This document shows, one piece after another, positions 6,794 to 14,360 of a DNA stretch of 64,000 nt. Position 1 is the stretch's first letter, and each line of letters begins with the position of its first letter. The translations under genes were made by a program, and so were the position numbers. The DNA comes from an uncultured Kiloniellaceae bacterium (GTDB lineage: Bacteria; Pseudomonadota; Alphaproteobacteria; Kiloniellales; Kiloniellaceae). The stretch covers positions 1 to 64,000 of the forward strand of contig CANMQP010000016.1 of assembly GCA_947500035.1 (NCBI GenBank), written 5' to 3'. The notes beneath the pieces were generated by a model that was given only the letters and a program-made list of their open reading frames with translations, had not been told where the DNA came from and ran no database searches.

Positions 6794-8427
6794 GCAAGGA
6801 ACTGCCCTTCGCCATTACGCTGGACCCGGGTACGAGTCTGGCAAACGAGACCGGGTCCTGGCGCACCGAAAAGCCGGTTTATGTCGATCGCCTGCCGCCT
6901 TGCAATCATGCCTGCCCGGCGGGTGAGAACATTCAGGAATGGCTGTTCCATGCGGAGGAAGGCGACTACGAACAGGCCTGGCAGACCCTGATGGCGGACA
7001 ATCCGCTGCCCGGTGTCATGGGCCGTGTTTGCTATCACCCTTGCGAAACCGCCTGTAATCGCGCACAGCTGGACGAGGCCGTTGGTATCCATGCCATCGA
7101 GCGCTTCCTTGGCCGCAGGGCCTGGGAGCAGAAGTGGAAGCCGAAGTTTGACGCTCAGCCTTCCGGCAAGCGGGTGCTGGTGGTCGGCGCCGGTCCCAGT
7201 GGTCTCTCCGCCGCCTACCACCTGACCCGGCTCGGCCATGCGGTCACGATCCGCGAGGCCGGCCCCATGGCGGGCGGCATGATGCGCTTCGGGATTCCCA
7301 AATACCGCCTGCCGCGAGATGTTCTGGACTATGAAATTCAGCGCATCCTCGACATGGGGGTGACGCTTGAGCTGAACACCAAAGTCGAGGACATCGAGGC
7401 CGCCTTTACCTCCGAAGGTTTCGACGCGGTCTTCGTGGCCGTCGGCGCTCACCTGGCCAAGCGGATCAACATCCCCGGCTACGCCGCAGGGAAGATCCTC
7501 GATGCGGTCTCGGTGCTGCGCGATATCGAAACCGGCGCGGAACCGCCGCAGCTCGGCCGGCGCGTCGTCGTCTACGGCGGCGGCAACACGGCCATGGACG
7601 TGGCCCGCACGGCGAAGCGCCTGGGTGTCGAGGAATCCATGATCGTCTATCGGCGCTCCCGAAAAGAAATGCCCGCCCACGACTTCGAGGCCACCGAGGC
7701 TGAAGAAGAGGGCGTCATGATCCACTGGCTGCGCACCATCAAGCAGATTGACGAGACCGGCTTCCAGGTCGAAAAAATGGAAGTCGATGAAAACGGCCGC
7801 CCGCAGCCGACCGGTGAGTTCGAAACCATCGAGGCGGACACGCTGATCCTGGCGCTCGGCCAGGATGTCGACACCTCTTTTCTCGGCGAAGTCCCCGGTG
7901 TTGAAATCGCCAGGGACGGCGTGGTTGAAGTTGACGGCCATATGATGACCGGCCGCGCGGGCTTGTTCGCGGGCGGGGATATGGTCCCTGCGGAACGCAC
8001 CGTCACCGTCGCCGTCGGCCACGGCAAGAAAGCCGCCCGCAATATCGATGCCTGGCTCACTGGCGGAAAGTTCCGGCCCGCTGAGAAGCACGAGCTCGCG
8101 GCCTTCGACAAGCTCAACACCTGGTACTACACCGATGCGCCGCAAACCCAGCAGCCACAGCTGGAACTGGTCCGCAGGCAATCCGGCTTCGACGAAGTCC
8201 TGCAGGGCCTGACCGAAGACAACGCGCTCTACGAGGCCAGACGCTGCCTGTCCTGTGGCAACTGCTTCGAGTGCGATAACTGCTACGGAATCTGTCCCGA
8301 CAACGCGGTCAAGAAGCTGGGCCCTGGCAAGCGCTTCGCGTTCAATTACGATTACTGCAAAGGCTGCGGCATGTGCGCCGCGGAATGCCCCTGCGGCGCG
8401 ATCACCATGGTGCCGGAAGCGGTTTAG
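6790..8427 (+). CDS. GltD-like FAD/NAD(P) oxidoreductase fused to a 2[4Fe-4S] ferredoxin
   Basis: A 545-aa electron-transfer subunit. The N-terminal Fer4_20 region has Cys motifs (PPCNHACPAGE and GRVCYHPCETACNR, about residues 36-100). It is followed by an FAD-binding GAGPSGLSAAYHL (about residue 136) and an NAD(P)-binding YGGGNTAMDVARTA (about residue 258). The last ~70 residues add two [4Fe-4S] motifs (CLSCGNCFECDNCYGICP and CKGCGMCAAECP). It resembles the small subunit of glutamate synthase and the NAD-coupling subunit of phenylglyoxylate-type oxidoreductases. Linking the 2-oxoacid enzyme to NAD(P) instead of free ferredoxin is the natural inference. The ferredoxin (delta) function appears fused into the same chain. 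It ends 45 bp before the island's left repeat. Confidence 0.88.
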   Translation: MSKELPFAITLDPGTSLANETGSWRTEKPVYVDRLPPCNHACPAGENIQEWLFHAEEGDYEQAWQTLMADNPLPGVMGRVCYHPCETACNRAQLDEAVGIHAIERFLGRRAWEQKWKPKFDAQPSGKRVLVVGAGPSGLSAAYHLTRLGHAVTIREAGPMAGGMMRFGIPKYRLPRDVLDYEIQRILDMGVTLELNTKVEDIEAAFTSEGFDAVFVAVGAHLAKRINIPGYAAGKILDAVSVLRDIETGAEPPQLGRRVVVYGGGNTAMDVARTAKRLGVEESMIVYRRSRKEMPAHDFEATEAEEEGVMIHWLRTIKQIDETGFQVEKMEVDENGRPQPTGEFETIEADTLILALGQDVDTSFLGEVPGVEIARDGVVEVDGHMMTGRAGLFAGGDMVPAERTVTVAVGHGKKAARNIDAWLTGGKFRPAEKHELAAFDKLNTWYYTDAPQTQQPQLELVRRQSGFDEVLQGLTEDNALYEARRCLSCGNCFECDNCYGICPDNAVKKLGPGKRFAFNYDYCKGCGMCAAECPCGAITMVPEAV

Positions 8428-8472
8428 CGACTGTCGAAGGCCCGGGGACTTCCACGAGCGTGCTGTGTTTCG

Positions 8473-8524
8473 TGAATGGTGCCCCATGACAGACTCGAAC
8501 TGCCAACCCCCTGATTACAAATCA
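8473..8524 (-). repeat. Left attachment repeat: displaced 3' fragment of tRNA-Thr
   Basis: These 52 bp are identical to 26244-26295, which contain the 3' half of the intact tRNA-Thr gene including CCA. Here the identity stops inside the anticodon stem and the sequence continues as unrelated AT-rich DNA. This is the expected product of site-specific integration into the tRNA gene, with the original 3' end pushed away. Confidence 0.93.
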
Positions 8525-8654
8525 TAGTATTTTCTGATTCGAGCTGTTTCTATCTGTAAATTTTTCTCATAAAAGTGTGATATTTTCCAATACATTAGGG
8601 TGGATTTTTGTAAATATCTGTTTCCAGGTGTTAACGGCCAGAAACTAGCTAGGT

Positions 8655-8673
8655 TGTTACCATAGTGTTACCA
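8655..8673. repeat. Integrase arm-site-like direct repeats (left end)
   Basis: Two TGTTACCA octamers at 8655-8662 and 8666-8673 are spaced 11 bp apart, about one helical turn, between the left attachment repeat and the integrase start. Similar pairs occur at 21088-21108 and 26170-26189. Arm-type binding sites for the integrase are a plausible role. Confidence 0.55.
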
Positions 8674-8700
8674 TGGAGCGGATATTGAAGGGATCCACCG

Positions 8701-10083
8701 ATGGCCAAAAAGAGGCTGACAGCCGCCGCAGTCGAGAAATTGAAGGCACCAGAAGGCAAGGGGGCTGAGATTTTCGATGCGGCCTTCCCCGGCCTAAGCC
8801 TGCGAATTACGCCAAAGGGCGTGAAGAGTTTCAGCCTGATGACTCGCGTTGTCGGTAAGCAGCGCCGCTTCAGTCTTGGAAGGTGGCCTCAGACGGGTCT
8901 CAAGGAGGCTAGACAGCGTGCAGAGGACTTGCTGGAGGAGATAGCCATCGGTGGCGATCCTGGCTCTGAGAGACGCTCTGGAGCCGCCCCGGTTAACGAC
9001 TTTGCTGCGGTGGTGGAGCAGTGGCTCGAACTGGATCAGAAAAAGAATAAGAGTTATCGCGACACAAAGTCGCTGTTTGAGAAACGGATCAATCCGAAAT
9101 TTCACGGTAAGACGATCCAGGAAATCACCAAGCGCGATATCAACGACCTGCTCGATCCGATTTACGCGAAGGGCACCGTCACGGCGGCGCGCCGCATTCA
9201 CTCCGCGTTGCACAGACTGTTTACTTGGGCGAGTGGCCGGGGTGTTTTGCAGATCAACGTAATGGCCAACTTGCCGAAGCATGGGAAGGAAAATCCCCGT
9301 GACCGCGTTCTGAGCGACGATGAATTGGCCCGCGTGTGGCATGCGTCATTTCTTATGGGCTATCCCTTCGGCTCGATCATCCGGTTGTTGATTTTGACAG
9401 GCGCGAGGCGTCGCGAGATATCGATGATGACGTGGCCGGAATTCGACGAAGCCAACAACCGAATCCTCATTGATGGCAGCCGCATCAAGAACGGCAAACA
9501 GCGCAACATTCCGCTGTCCGAGTTGGCGCGCCGGGAAGTAGATCTTATCGGCCCAGTTGCCAACTGCGATTATGTCTTCACGACAAATGGCTCGGCCCAC
9601 TCCTGCATTGGTGGCGTCCAGAAGCGTGCGCTCGATAGGCTGGTGGCAACCATGACATCGGACGGTCAGCTATCCCCGGAAGAAAACCCGCTGGCTCACT
9701 GGCGGATACACGACCTTCGGCGGACAGTAGCCACCGGTATGCAGCGATTGGGCCAGCGTCAGGAAGTGACAGAAGCCGTTCTCGGTCACATCAGCGGCAG
9801 CCGCTCCGGCATCCTTGGCGTTTATCAGCAGCACGACTGGGCTGAAGAGAAGAGGGCGGCCTTAGAAGCATGGGGCAGGTACGTGGAGTTGATCACTGAT
9901 CCAAGAGAGCGGGTGTTGGCTGCTGCTCTGCAAATGACTCAGATAACCCGAAAAAAGTTTCAAATAGCAATTGTTTCTGGGGACGAAGCTTGGGTGAATT
10001 ACATCAAGGTTCAAGAAACAATCAATAGTAAATCTTCTCGACAATTTCCTATAACCACATCGTGTATCGAGTATCCTAATTAA
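8701..10083 (+). CDS. int: P4-type tyrosine integrase
   Basis: A 460-aa site-specific recombinase. The N-terminal arm-binding domain (DUF4102-like, about residues 1-95) starts with KKRLTAAAVEKLKAPEG. A SAM-like core-binding domain occupies residues 100-190 and the catalytic domain 200-390. The catalytic set is complete: Arg236 in TGARRREI, His337 and Arg340 in HDLRRT, His363 in LGHISG and the nucleophile Tyr375 in GVYQQHD. It lies 176 bp inside the left repeat, while the intact tRNA is at the far right end, so integrase and tRNA are on opposite sides. A C-terminal tail of about 60 residues beyond the catalytic core (400-460) has no recognised motif and may be junction-derived. GAAGGGA precedes the ATG. 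Confidence 0.95.
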   Translation: MAKKRLTAAAVEKLKAPEGKGAEIFDAAFPGLSLRITPKGVKSFSLMTRVVGKQRRFSLGRWPQTGLKEARQRAEDLLEEIAIGGDPGSERRSGAAPVNDFAAVVEQWLELDQKKNKSYRDTKSLFEKRINPKFHGKTIQEITKRDINDLLDPIYAKGTVTAARRIHSALHRLFTWASGRGVLQINVMANLPKHGKENPRDRVLSDDELARVWHASFLMGYPFGSIIRLLILTGARRREISMMTWPEFDEANNRILIDGSRIKNGKQRNIPLSELARREVDLIGPVANCDYVFTTNGSAHSCIGGVQKRALDRLVATMTSDGQLSPEENPLAHWRIHDLRRTVATGMQRLGQRQEVTEAVLGHISGSRSGILGVYQQHDWAEEKRAALEAWGRYVELITDPRERVLAAALQMTQITRKKFQIAIVSGDEAWVNYIKVQETINSKSSRQFPITTSCIEYPN

Positions 10084-10422
10084 GGAATGATCGTAATTGC
10101 TGATTAAAGGTTGGACATCAACCCATAGCTGATATTCAACCCTGCAGCGGCGAGTTTTGGGGACCAATCCAAGTTGGCAAGTAACCCCCATTGCAGCAAT
10201 ATTGTAAGGCGCGTGAAGTTACCCAACAAACAAGATAAAGGCAGAGCAATCGCGATTGATAGCCTGCGCAGGCTCGCCCAGCCGTCGTAAAATACTGCTA
10301 TGCAATCTCCGGGGGCCTGACGACCATCTATGCAACGTTGTCGCGAGTAGGACTAATATGTGCTATCTTGACCGCCACGGATAAGGCTTTTGGCGCGTTT
10401 TATAGTGCCCGGGAGGCTACAA
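10084..10422. other. Gene-free stretch after the integrase
   Basis: 339 bp without a supportable ORF. It contains a perfect 14-bp palindrome AGCCTGCGCAGGCT (10261-10274) and should hold the promoter for the downstream two-gene unit. I identified no clear -35/-10 pair. Confidence 0.4.
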
Positions 10423-11286
10423 ATGCCCAGAATCATGGTTTGGATAAACAATCCAGAAGACTACCCTTCGTGGTCAACTGACGCAAAAAGAGCGCGAGCT
10501 GCGGCAACTCTTGAATGGCACGGCTACATTCGCGAACTGCGTAAGAAGAGGAAGGTGACTCATATCTGGGGTTCTCATCAGCTGTTGAGTAGAGGAGATC
10601 CGTCGCATTCTCAAGGAATCTTGATTTCAGTCTATGACACAGAATCCTGGGAGGAATTCGATGATCTGCTTGCCCGTGATCCATTGCGTCATAGCAGTAC
10701 ATATGTGACGACCCCTCTGTGCTCGCTGCTGGAGGACAGGGACACAGATCTAGCTCGCTATGAAGCACATAAGAAACAATATTTTGGAGAGAATCCAAGT
10801 GCCGTGCGGCTTATGGAATACGAGAAAAAGCGCGGCTTGTTCAATAATGCCCCGGATTATGTTGGAACGCTGAACTATCAGGCGCCAAAAAATAAAAAAA
10901 CCAACATAAAATATACATATAGGCCTGGCGACCCAATTGAAATCCTTCTTCTCGGATCGAACCCTGATGAATACATCACAATGTGGGATGATCTTACAAA
11001 GTTGATTCACCACGAGAAAGTAATGTGGTGGCACGATTATACGTCGAAATTGGTTGCCGAAGGTAAAGTAACCCATTGCTGGGGAACTAATGACTTTTGC
11101 CTCATAGATCGCCCGAGCGCAAAATCTGCTGCCGCCGTTTCAGTCTTCAGAGTGGCAGACTTTGAAGAGTTTGACGGCTTATACAAGATGGACCCGATTC
11201 GCCAGTCAACTATCTTTTGGTCTGTGTTATTGCGACCGATTGCTGATCAGTTGAAGTTTGATCAGAAGCGATTTGAACTGTTCTAG
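10423..11286 (+). CDS. Hypothetical protein with two tandem ferredoxin-like (YCII/ABM-like) domains
   Basis: A 287-aa protein I do not recognise by name. It is internally duplicated: residues ~32-114 and ~202-284 align as two copies. The first has KVTHIWG (44-50), SWEEFDDLLARDPLRHSS and ends DLARYE. The second has KVTHCWG (215-221), DFEEFDGLYKMDPIRQST and ends DQKRFE. The pattern (helix, KVTH strand, strand, EEFD helix, DPxR, strand) fits a dimeric alpha-beta barrel fold, so one chain may form a pseudo-dimer. The central linker (~120-180) is basic and probably flexible. The ATG at 10423 follows GGGAGG; an upstream in-frame start at 10390 lacks a ribosome-binding site. It sits 12 bp before the VUT transporter gene and is likely co-expressed. 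No substrate can be assigned. Confidence 0.75.
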   Translation: MPRIMVWINNPEDYPSWSTDAKRARAAATLEWHGYIRELRKKRKVTHIWGSHQLLSRGDPSHSQGILISVYDTESWEEFDDLLARDPLRHSSTYVTTPLCSLLEDRDTDLARYEAHKKQYFGENPSAVRLMEYEKKRGLFNNAPDYVGTLNYQAPKNKKTNIKYTYRPGDPIEILLLGSNPDEYITMWDDLTKLIHHEKVMWWHDYTSKLVAEGKVTHCWGTNDFCLIDRPSAKSAAAVSVFRVADFEEFDGLYKMDPIRQSTIFWSVLLRPIADQLKFDQKRFELF

Positions 11287-11298
11287 GATCAAGTTTTC

Positions 11299-11976
11299 AT
11301 GGAAAGCAGACCTGCGCTAGTTTTGGCCATTGCCACTGGGCTATTTTATACAGCAATTGTAGGCTCAATTCCTCTCAGCGTAAAAGTTCACTCTTTTGAT
11401 TTTCTTGGGGGAATACTGATCCCAACAGGAACCATCCTTTTTAGTTTTTCATATTTGGCAACTGATGTAATTAACGAGCTCCGAGGGAGATCAGAGGCGT
11501 TCAAAATCGTTTTAATTGGTTTAGCGATGAGAGCGTTTTTAGCTCTCATTACTATTTTTTCGCTTGATGGCGAGGCTCTCAACGGCGTCTCTAATGCAGT
11601 TTTTTGGAACGACGAAAACGAAGCAGCGTTTGAGTTTGTCATTGGATCCTCGCAATTAGTAATTGTGGGCGGCATATTTGGGTTTGCTGCGTCAAGTTTT
11701 GTCGATGTCGCTATTTATTCGTACCTGAAGAAGGTTCACGAGGAGCGAAACATGCTGTGGCTTCGCAACAACTTATCGACCATGGTCGCGCAGATTGTTG
11801 GAACTGTTGTTTTCGTTTCGATAGCTTTCGCGTATCGGATGCCATTTTCCGCGGTTGTGCCACTGATTATCGGTCAGATCCTTTTTAAATGTTTGTTCGC
11901 GATTATTGATACTCCATTGCTCTACTTCGCCCGAAATATAGCAACAAAGAGGGGAGTTTTCGACTTCTCTGGATAA
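11299..11976 (+). CDS. VUT/YhhQ-family membrane transporter (queuosine-precursor type)
   Basis: A 225-aa polytopic membrane protein with about six hydrophobic segments. It shows the family hallmarks ATDVINELRGRSEA (about residues 54-67) and LRNNLSTMVAQIVGTVVF (about 154-172). Characterised YhhQ/QPTR proteins import 7-deazaguanine precursors (preQ0/preQ1) for queuosine synthesis. That substrate is an extrapolation here, because this copy is divergent and lies on a mobile element. It follows the tandem-domain gene by 12 bp; AGGA near that gene's stop serves as ribosome-binding site. No tgt or queuosine gene is present in the window, so salvage for host tRNA or an unrelated substrate both remain open. 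Confidence 0.8.
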   Translation: MESRPALVLAIATGLFYTAIVGSIPLSVKVHSFDFLGGILIPTGTILFSFSYLATDVINELRGRSEAFKIVLIGLAMRAFLALITIFSLDGEALNGVSNAVFWNDENEAAFEFVIGSSQLVIVGGIFGFAASSFVDVAIYSYLKKVHEERNMLWLRNNLSTMVAQIVGTVVFVSIAFAYRMPFSAVVPLIIGQILFKCLFAIIDTPLLYFARNIATKRGVFDFSG

Positions 11977-12198
11977 GACAAAGTGAGTTTATTATTTCTA
12001 TTGGAAGGGAATGCACGTCTCACCTCGCAGTTTTAATTGGGTATTGGGCCTCATCCAATAAACGATAACTTCCACCCTCTTGCCGCACTCCTGCTCGCAA
12101 TACGATCAGGTCGGTGTTGGCACCGCAATCGGACCATTTTGCCTGTGGCGAGTATTATGATGCCGCATTTCACTCCTGGTATTTATGGTTGTCTCGGC

Positions 12199-13440
12199 CT
12201 ACTTGAACTTATTGCCCTGTTCGTTGCAGTGCTCTACGACTCGCTCAATCCATTTGTCGAACCAGACCCAACTGCCCTTATAGTCACCGACGGTCCCATA
12301 GCCTTTGTTGCCTTTACCCTTGGCATCTAAGTTTTTCCAAAACACTGTGTGATCCTGCATCTTGAATTTTGGGAAGCCGGCTGCCATTACGCGTTTCACC
12401 ACCTCACTTGGCGGATATCTTTTCTTGGAAACTTCCTTGAAAATGACTTTTCCGATCTCGTCAGCCTCTTCGCTGTCAGCTGCCACGAACTCAATTGCAG
12501 AGTCTGCAGCGCCCGGCTTCTTGGCCGCAATTGGAACGAACGCAACCTTCATTCGATAGGCTGGGTCGTCAATCTGTTCCTCGGTTAGTTCTTTTTCAAA
12601 TTCATCGATCATTGAAGAGACATGTTTTGGAAGATCTGACGCCTTTTTTAATAAAGATCGTTGATCCGCACCAAAGGCTACGAATTGGAGCGCGATTGGT
12701 AGTCGTTTTTCGAGGCCGTATTGGGCGCCGAACTCCTTCTTCATTAGCTTGTTGAAATTAATGCAGCATGCTTGAAGTTTCGCACCGATGGCGTCGTCAA
12801 TTCGGTTAGTTGAGCGATGCTCTATCTCATGGCGAAGTTCTAGCAGAAACTCCAGATTCCTTGCGATACCCCCTTTAGCAGGACATTTTCCCTGCTTCAG
12901 GCAATGCCCGAGTTCCCAAAACTTATCGGCACCTTCTTTGGTTTTCTGTCCAGCGTAGCGATAGTCGACGCCTTCACGCTTGAACCAAGCGTGAAGTAGG
13001 TAAGTCCACGCAATTACCGCTGTGACAATATATAGTTCTGCTCGAAATGTCAGACCGGCCCCATTAAAAACATGGACGGCAGCGATCATCGCCTCTCTCG
13101 CTTTAATGAGAAGTTCGTCGCCACGGGCATTTAAACCAGTCTCGGGATCAATGTCAGGCCACGTCGCTAAGAAATCATTCAGAACCTCGTCGTGGGCTGC
13201 TTTGACCAATCTGTGCTTGTCGCCTGACCTGATTTGGCTGATCAGTCTGTGATTCACAGATCTAGTGGGTCGAGTGAAGTACGCTAGAATGTCTTGGTCA
13301 TTTGTGAAGTCTTCGCCTCGATTAATCATGGCCTTTACAATTGCGACTTCCCATTTTTCAAGAGTGTTACCACGACGACGTTTGATTTTTCGCGCGGCTT
13401 TCTTAGGGAGCTTACCTTCATTCTTTTCGTCGTTTTTCAT
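12199..13440 (-). CDS. DUF3644-like protein with N-terminal helical domain and HEPN-like RX4H motif
   Basis: A 413-aa protein. After a Lys-rich start, residues ~27-80 contain the helix-turn-helix-like segment ILAYFTRPTRSVNHRLI, seen in front of various defence-associated proteins. Residues ~105-230 match my memory of the DUF3644 pattern: LIKAREAMIAAVHVFN, FRAELYIVTAVIAW, FWELGHCL and NLEFLLELRHEIEHR. The motif R203-HEIE-H208 is an RX4H arrangement, the catalytic signature of HEPN ribonucleases. The C-terminal ~130 residues may be a separate domain. Ribonuclease-based abortive infection is the hypothesis; the HEPN assignment is inference. The gene is monocistronic, convergent with the VUT gene, with AGGTG before its ATG. 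Confidence 0.7.
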   Translation of the reverse strand: MKNDEKNEGKLPKKAARKIKRRRGNTLEKWEVAIVKAMINRGEDFTNDQDILAYFTRPTRSVNHRLISQIRSGDKHRLVKAAHDEVLNDFLATWPDIDPETGLNARGDELLIKAREAMIAAVHVFNGAGLTFRAELYIVTAVIAWTYLLHAWFKREGVDYRYAGQKTKEGADKFWELGHCLKQGKCPAKGGIARNLEFLLELRHEIEHRSTNRIDDAIGAKLQACCINFNKLMKKEFGAQYGLEKRLPIALQFVAFGADQRSLLKKASDLPKHVSSMIDEFEKELTEEQIDDPAYRMKVAFVPIAAKKPGAADSAIEFVAADSEEADEIGKVIFKEVSKKRYPPSEVVKRVMAAGFPKFKMQDHTVFWKNLDAKGKGNKGYGTVGDYKGSWVWFDKWIERVVEHCNEQGNKFK

Positions 13441-13595
13441 CGCAACACCTCAGCGTTGGTTGGTAGCAGGTGCCGAATTGATAGGACAAAGCACTTCAGG
13501 GATTGTTTCGAATGGGATCAGGGGTTTTGTTTCGCGATTAGGGACTGATAGATCCGACCATAGTACCAGTCAGTCGTTACTGTCATGGGAAAGCA

Positions 13596-13826
13596 TTAGA
13601 CTTCTATTGACAGATTTCTTGTGACCAATGTCTCAGGTTCTTCACCTAGTGCATCAGCAAGCCGATCAATAATTGTTATCGTCGGGTTCCTTATACCGCG
13701 TTCAATGCCGCTGACATACGTCTGGTGCATACCGGCAAGTTCAGCCAACTCCTCTTGGCTGAAGCCGCGTTTTCGCCGAAGGCGTTGGAGGTTTAGTCCT
13801 ACTCGCTGCTTTGCATCCATACCCAT
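13596..13826 (-). CDS. XRE-family regulator, restriction-modification controller (C) type
   Basis: A 76-aa protein consisting almost entirely of one XRE helix-turn-helix: NLQRLRRKRGFSQEELAEL, then GMHQTYVSGIERGIRNPT and a C-terminal dimer helix. Size and composition match controller proteins of type II restriction-modification systems. It is divergent from a GIY-YIG nuclease gene, and the 77-bp spacer holds C-box-like palindromes, so it probably regulates itself and the nuclease. The start may be at 13826 or at the ATG six bases later (13820); neither has a strong ribosome-binding site. Confidence 0.85.
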   Translation of the reverse strand: MGMDAKQRVGLNLQRLRRKRGFSQEELAELAGMHQTYVSGIERGIRNPTITIIDRLADALGEEPETLVTRNLSIEV

Positions 13827-13859
13827 CGAAAAGAAGGGCTTGAGCCAAAACGCGCCAGA

Positions 13860-13891
13860 GACTATGAGTCATAATCGTATGACTCATAGTA
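13860..13891. promoter_or_regulatory. Paired C-box-like operators
   Basis: Left box GACTATGAGTC (13860-13870) is a perfect GACT-N3-AGTC palindrome. Right box GACTCATAGTA (13881-13891) matches except for the last base. The two boxes are also inverted copies of each other: 13-bp arms 13861-13873 and 13878-13890 around ATCG. GACT-N3-AGTC is the consensus type bound by controller proteins of restriction-modification systems, and the flanking XRE gene fits. Confidence 0.7.
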
Positions 13892-13903
13892 TTAGAGGCC
13901 TCA

Positions 13904-14332
13904 GTGCAAAAATCGCTGTTCGGAAGTGAGCAGGAGCTAAGTGAACTCGGGTTTCGTCGCTTTGCGGTTTTGGAGCGACGTGATCTAAATGTCGTTGCTG
14001 AATTGGACTCCAAACCGGCTGTTTATCTCGCCACACTCGATGATCATGTATTCTGGGTGGGAGAGACAGGAAACGTTAGAAGGCGGTTCAGCGACTACCG
14101 CCGCTGGTTTGCTCTACCCAACGATAGTCCTCGTGCCGATGTGAAAACCAGAAACAAACTGCTCGAGATGGTCAATGGCCGTCAGTTGGTATTCTACTGC
14201 AAAACGCCGCTTGAGATTTGGTCGAGCCTAACGGCAAAAAACTATCCCGCGCACAGAGTCGAGGAAACCATCCTAATCGACTATTTCAAGCCCGCTTGGA
14301 ATTTGAGGCCTGGTGGGAGAAGTCGGGGCTGA
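13904..14332 (+). CDS. Stand-alone GIY-YIG nuclease
   Basis: A 142-aa protein with a GIY-YIG fold: AVY at 39-41 in place of GIY, WVG at 51-53 in place of YIG, the catalytic-type Arg in NVRRRF (58-62), the metal-binding Glu in RVEETIL (Glu120 or 121), and the conserved Asn in AWNLR (133). All key positions are present. GIY-YIG domains occur in restriction enzymes, homing endonucleases and repair nucleases. The divergent controller-type regulator and C-box operators suggest a restriction enzyme, but I see no methyltransferase in the island. The GTG start at 13904 follows GAGG. Confidence 0.8.
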   Translation: MQKSLFGSEQELSELGFRRFAVLERRDLNVVAELDSKPAVYLATLDDHVFWVGETGNVRRRFSDYRRWFALPNDSPRADVKTRNKLLEMVNGRQLVFYCKTPLEIWSSLTAKNYPAHRVEETILIDYFKPAWNLRPGGRSRG

Positions 14333-14360
14333 GTGTCGTTGAGTAGTTTGGCTCTCAGCA

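Noticed and set aside
6655-8487. Antisense frame of about 600 codons opposite the GltD-like flavoprotein
   Set aside because: The sense strand has complete FAD, NAD(P) and Fe-S motifs. The antisense product has shadow composition.
8473-8524. A second tRNA-Thr gene at the left end
   Set aside because: Only the 3' portion is present; the 5' half, D arm and acceptor partner are missing. It is the attachment-site duplicate.
12037-12330. Rightward frame of 97 codons between the VUT and DUF3644 genes
   Set aside because: No ribosome-binding site, and it overlaps the supported DUF3644 gene on the other strand.
13741-14013. Leftward frame of 90 codons over the C-box region
   Set aside because: It runs through the divergent promoter and out of frame into the XRE gene; Ser/Arg-rich shadow.
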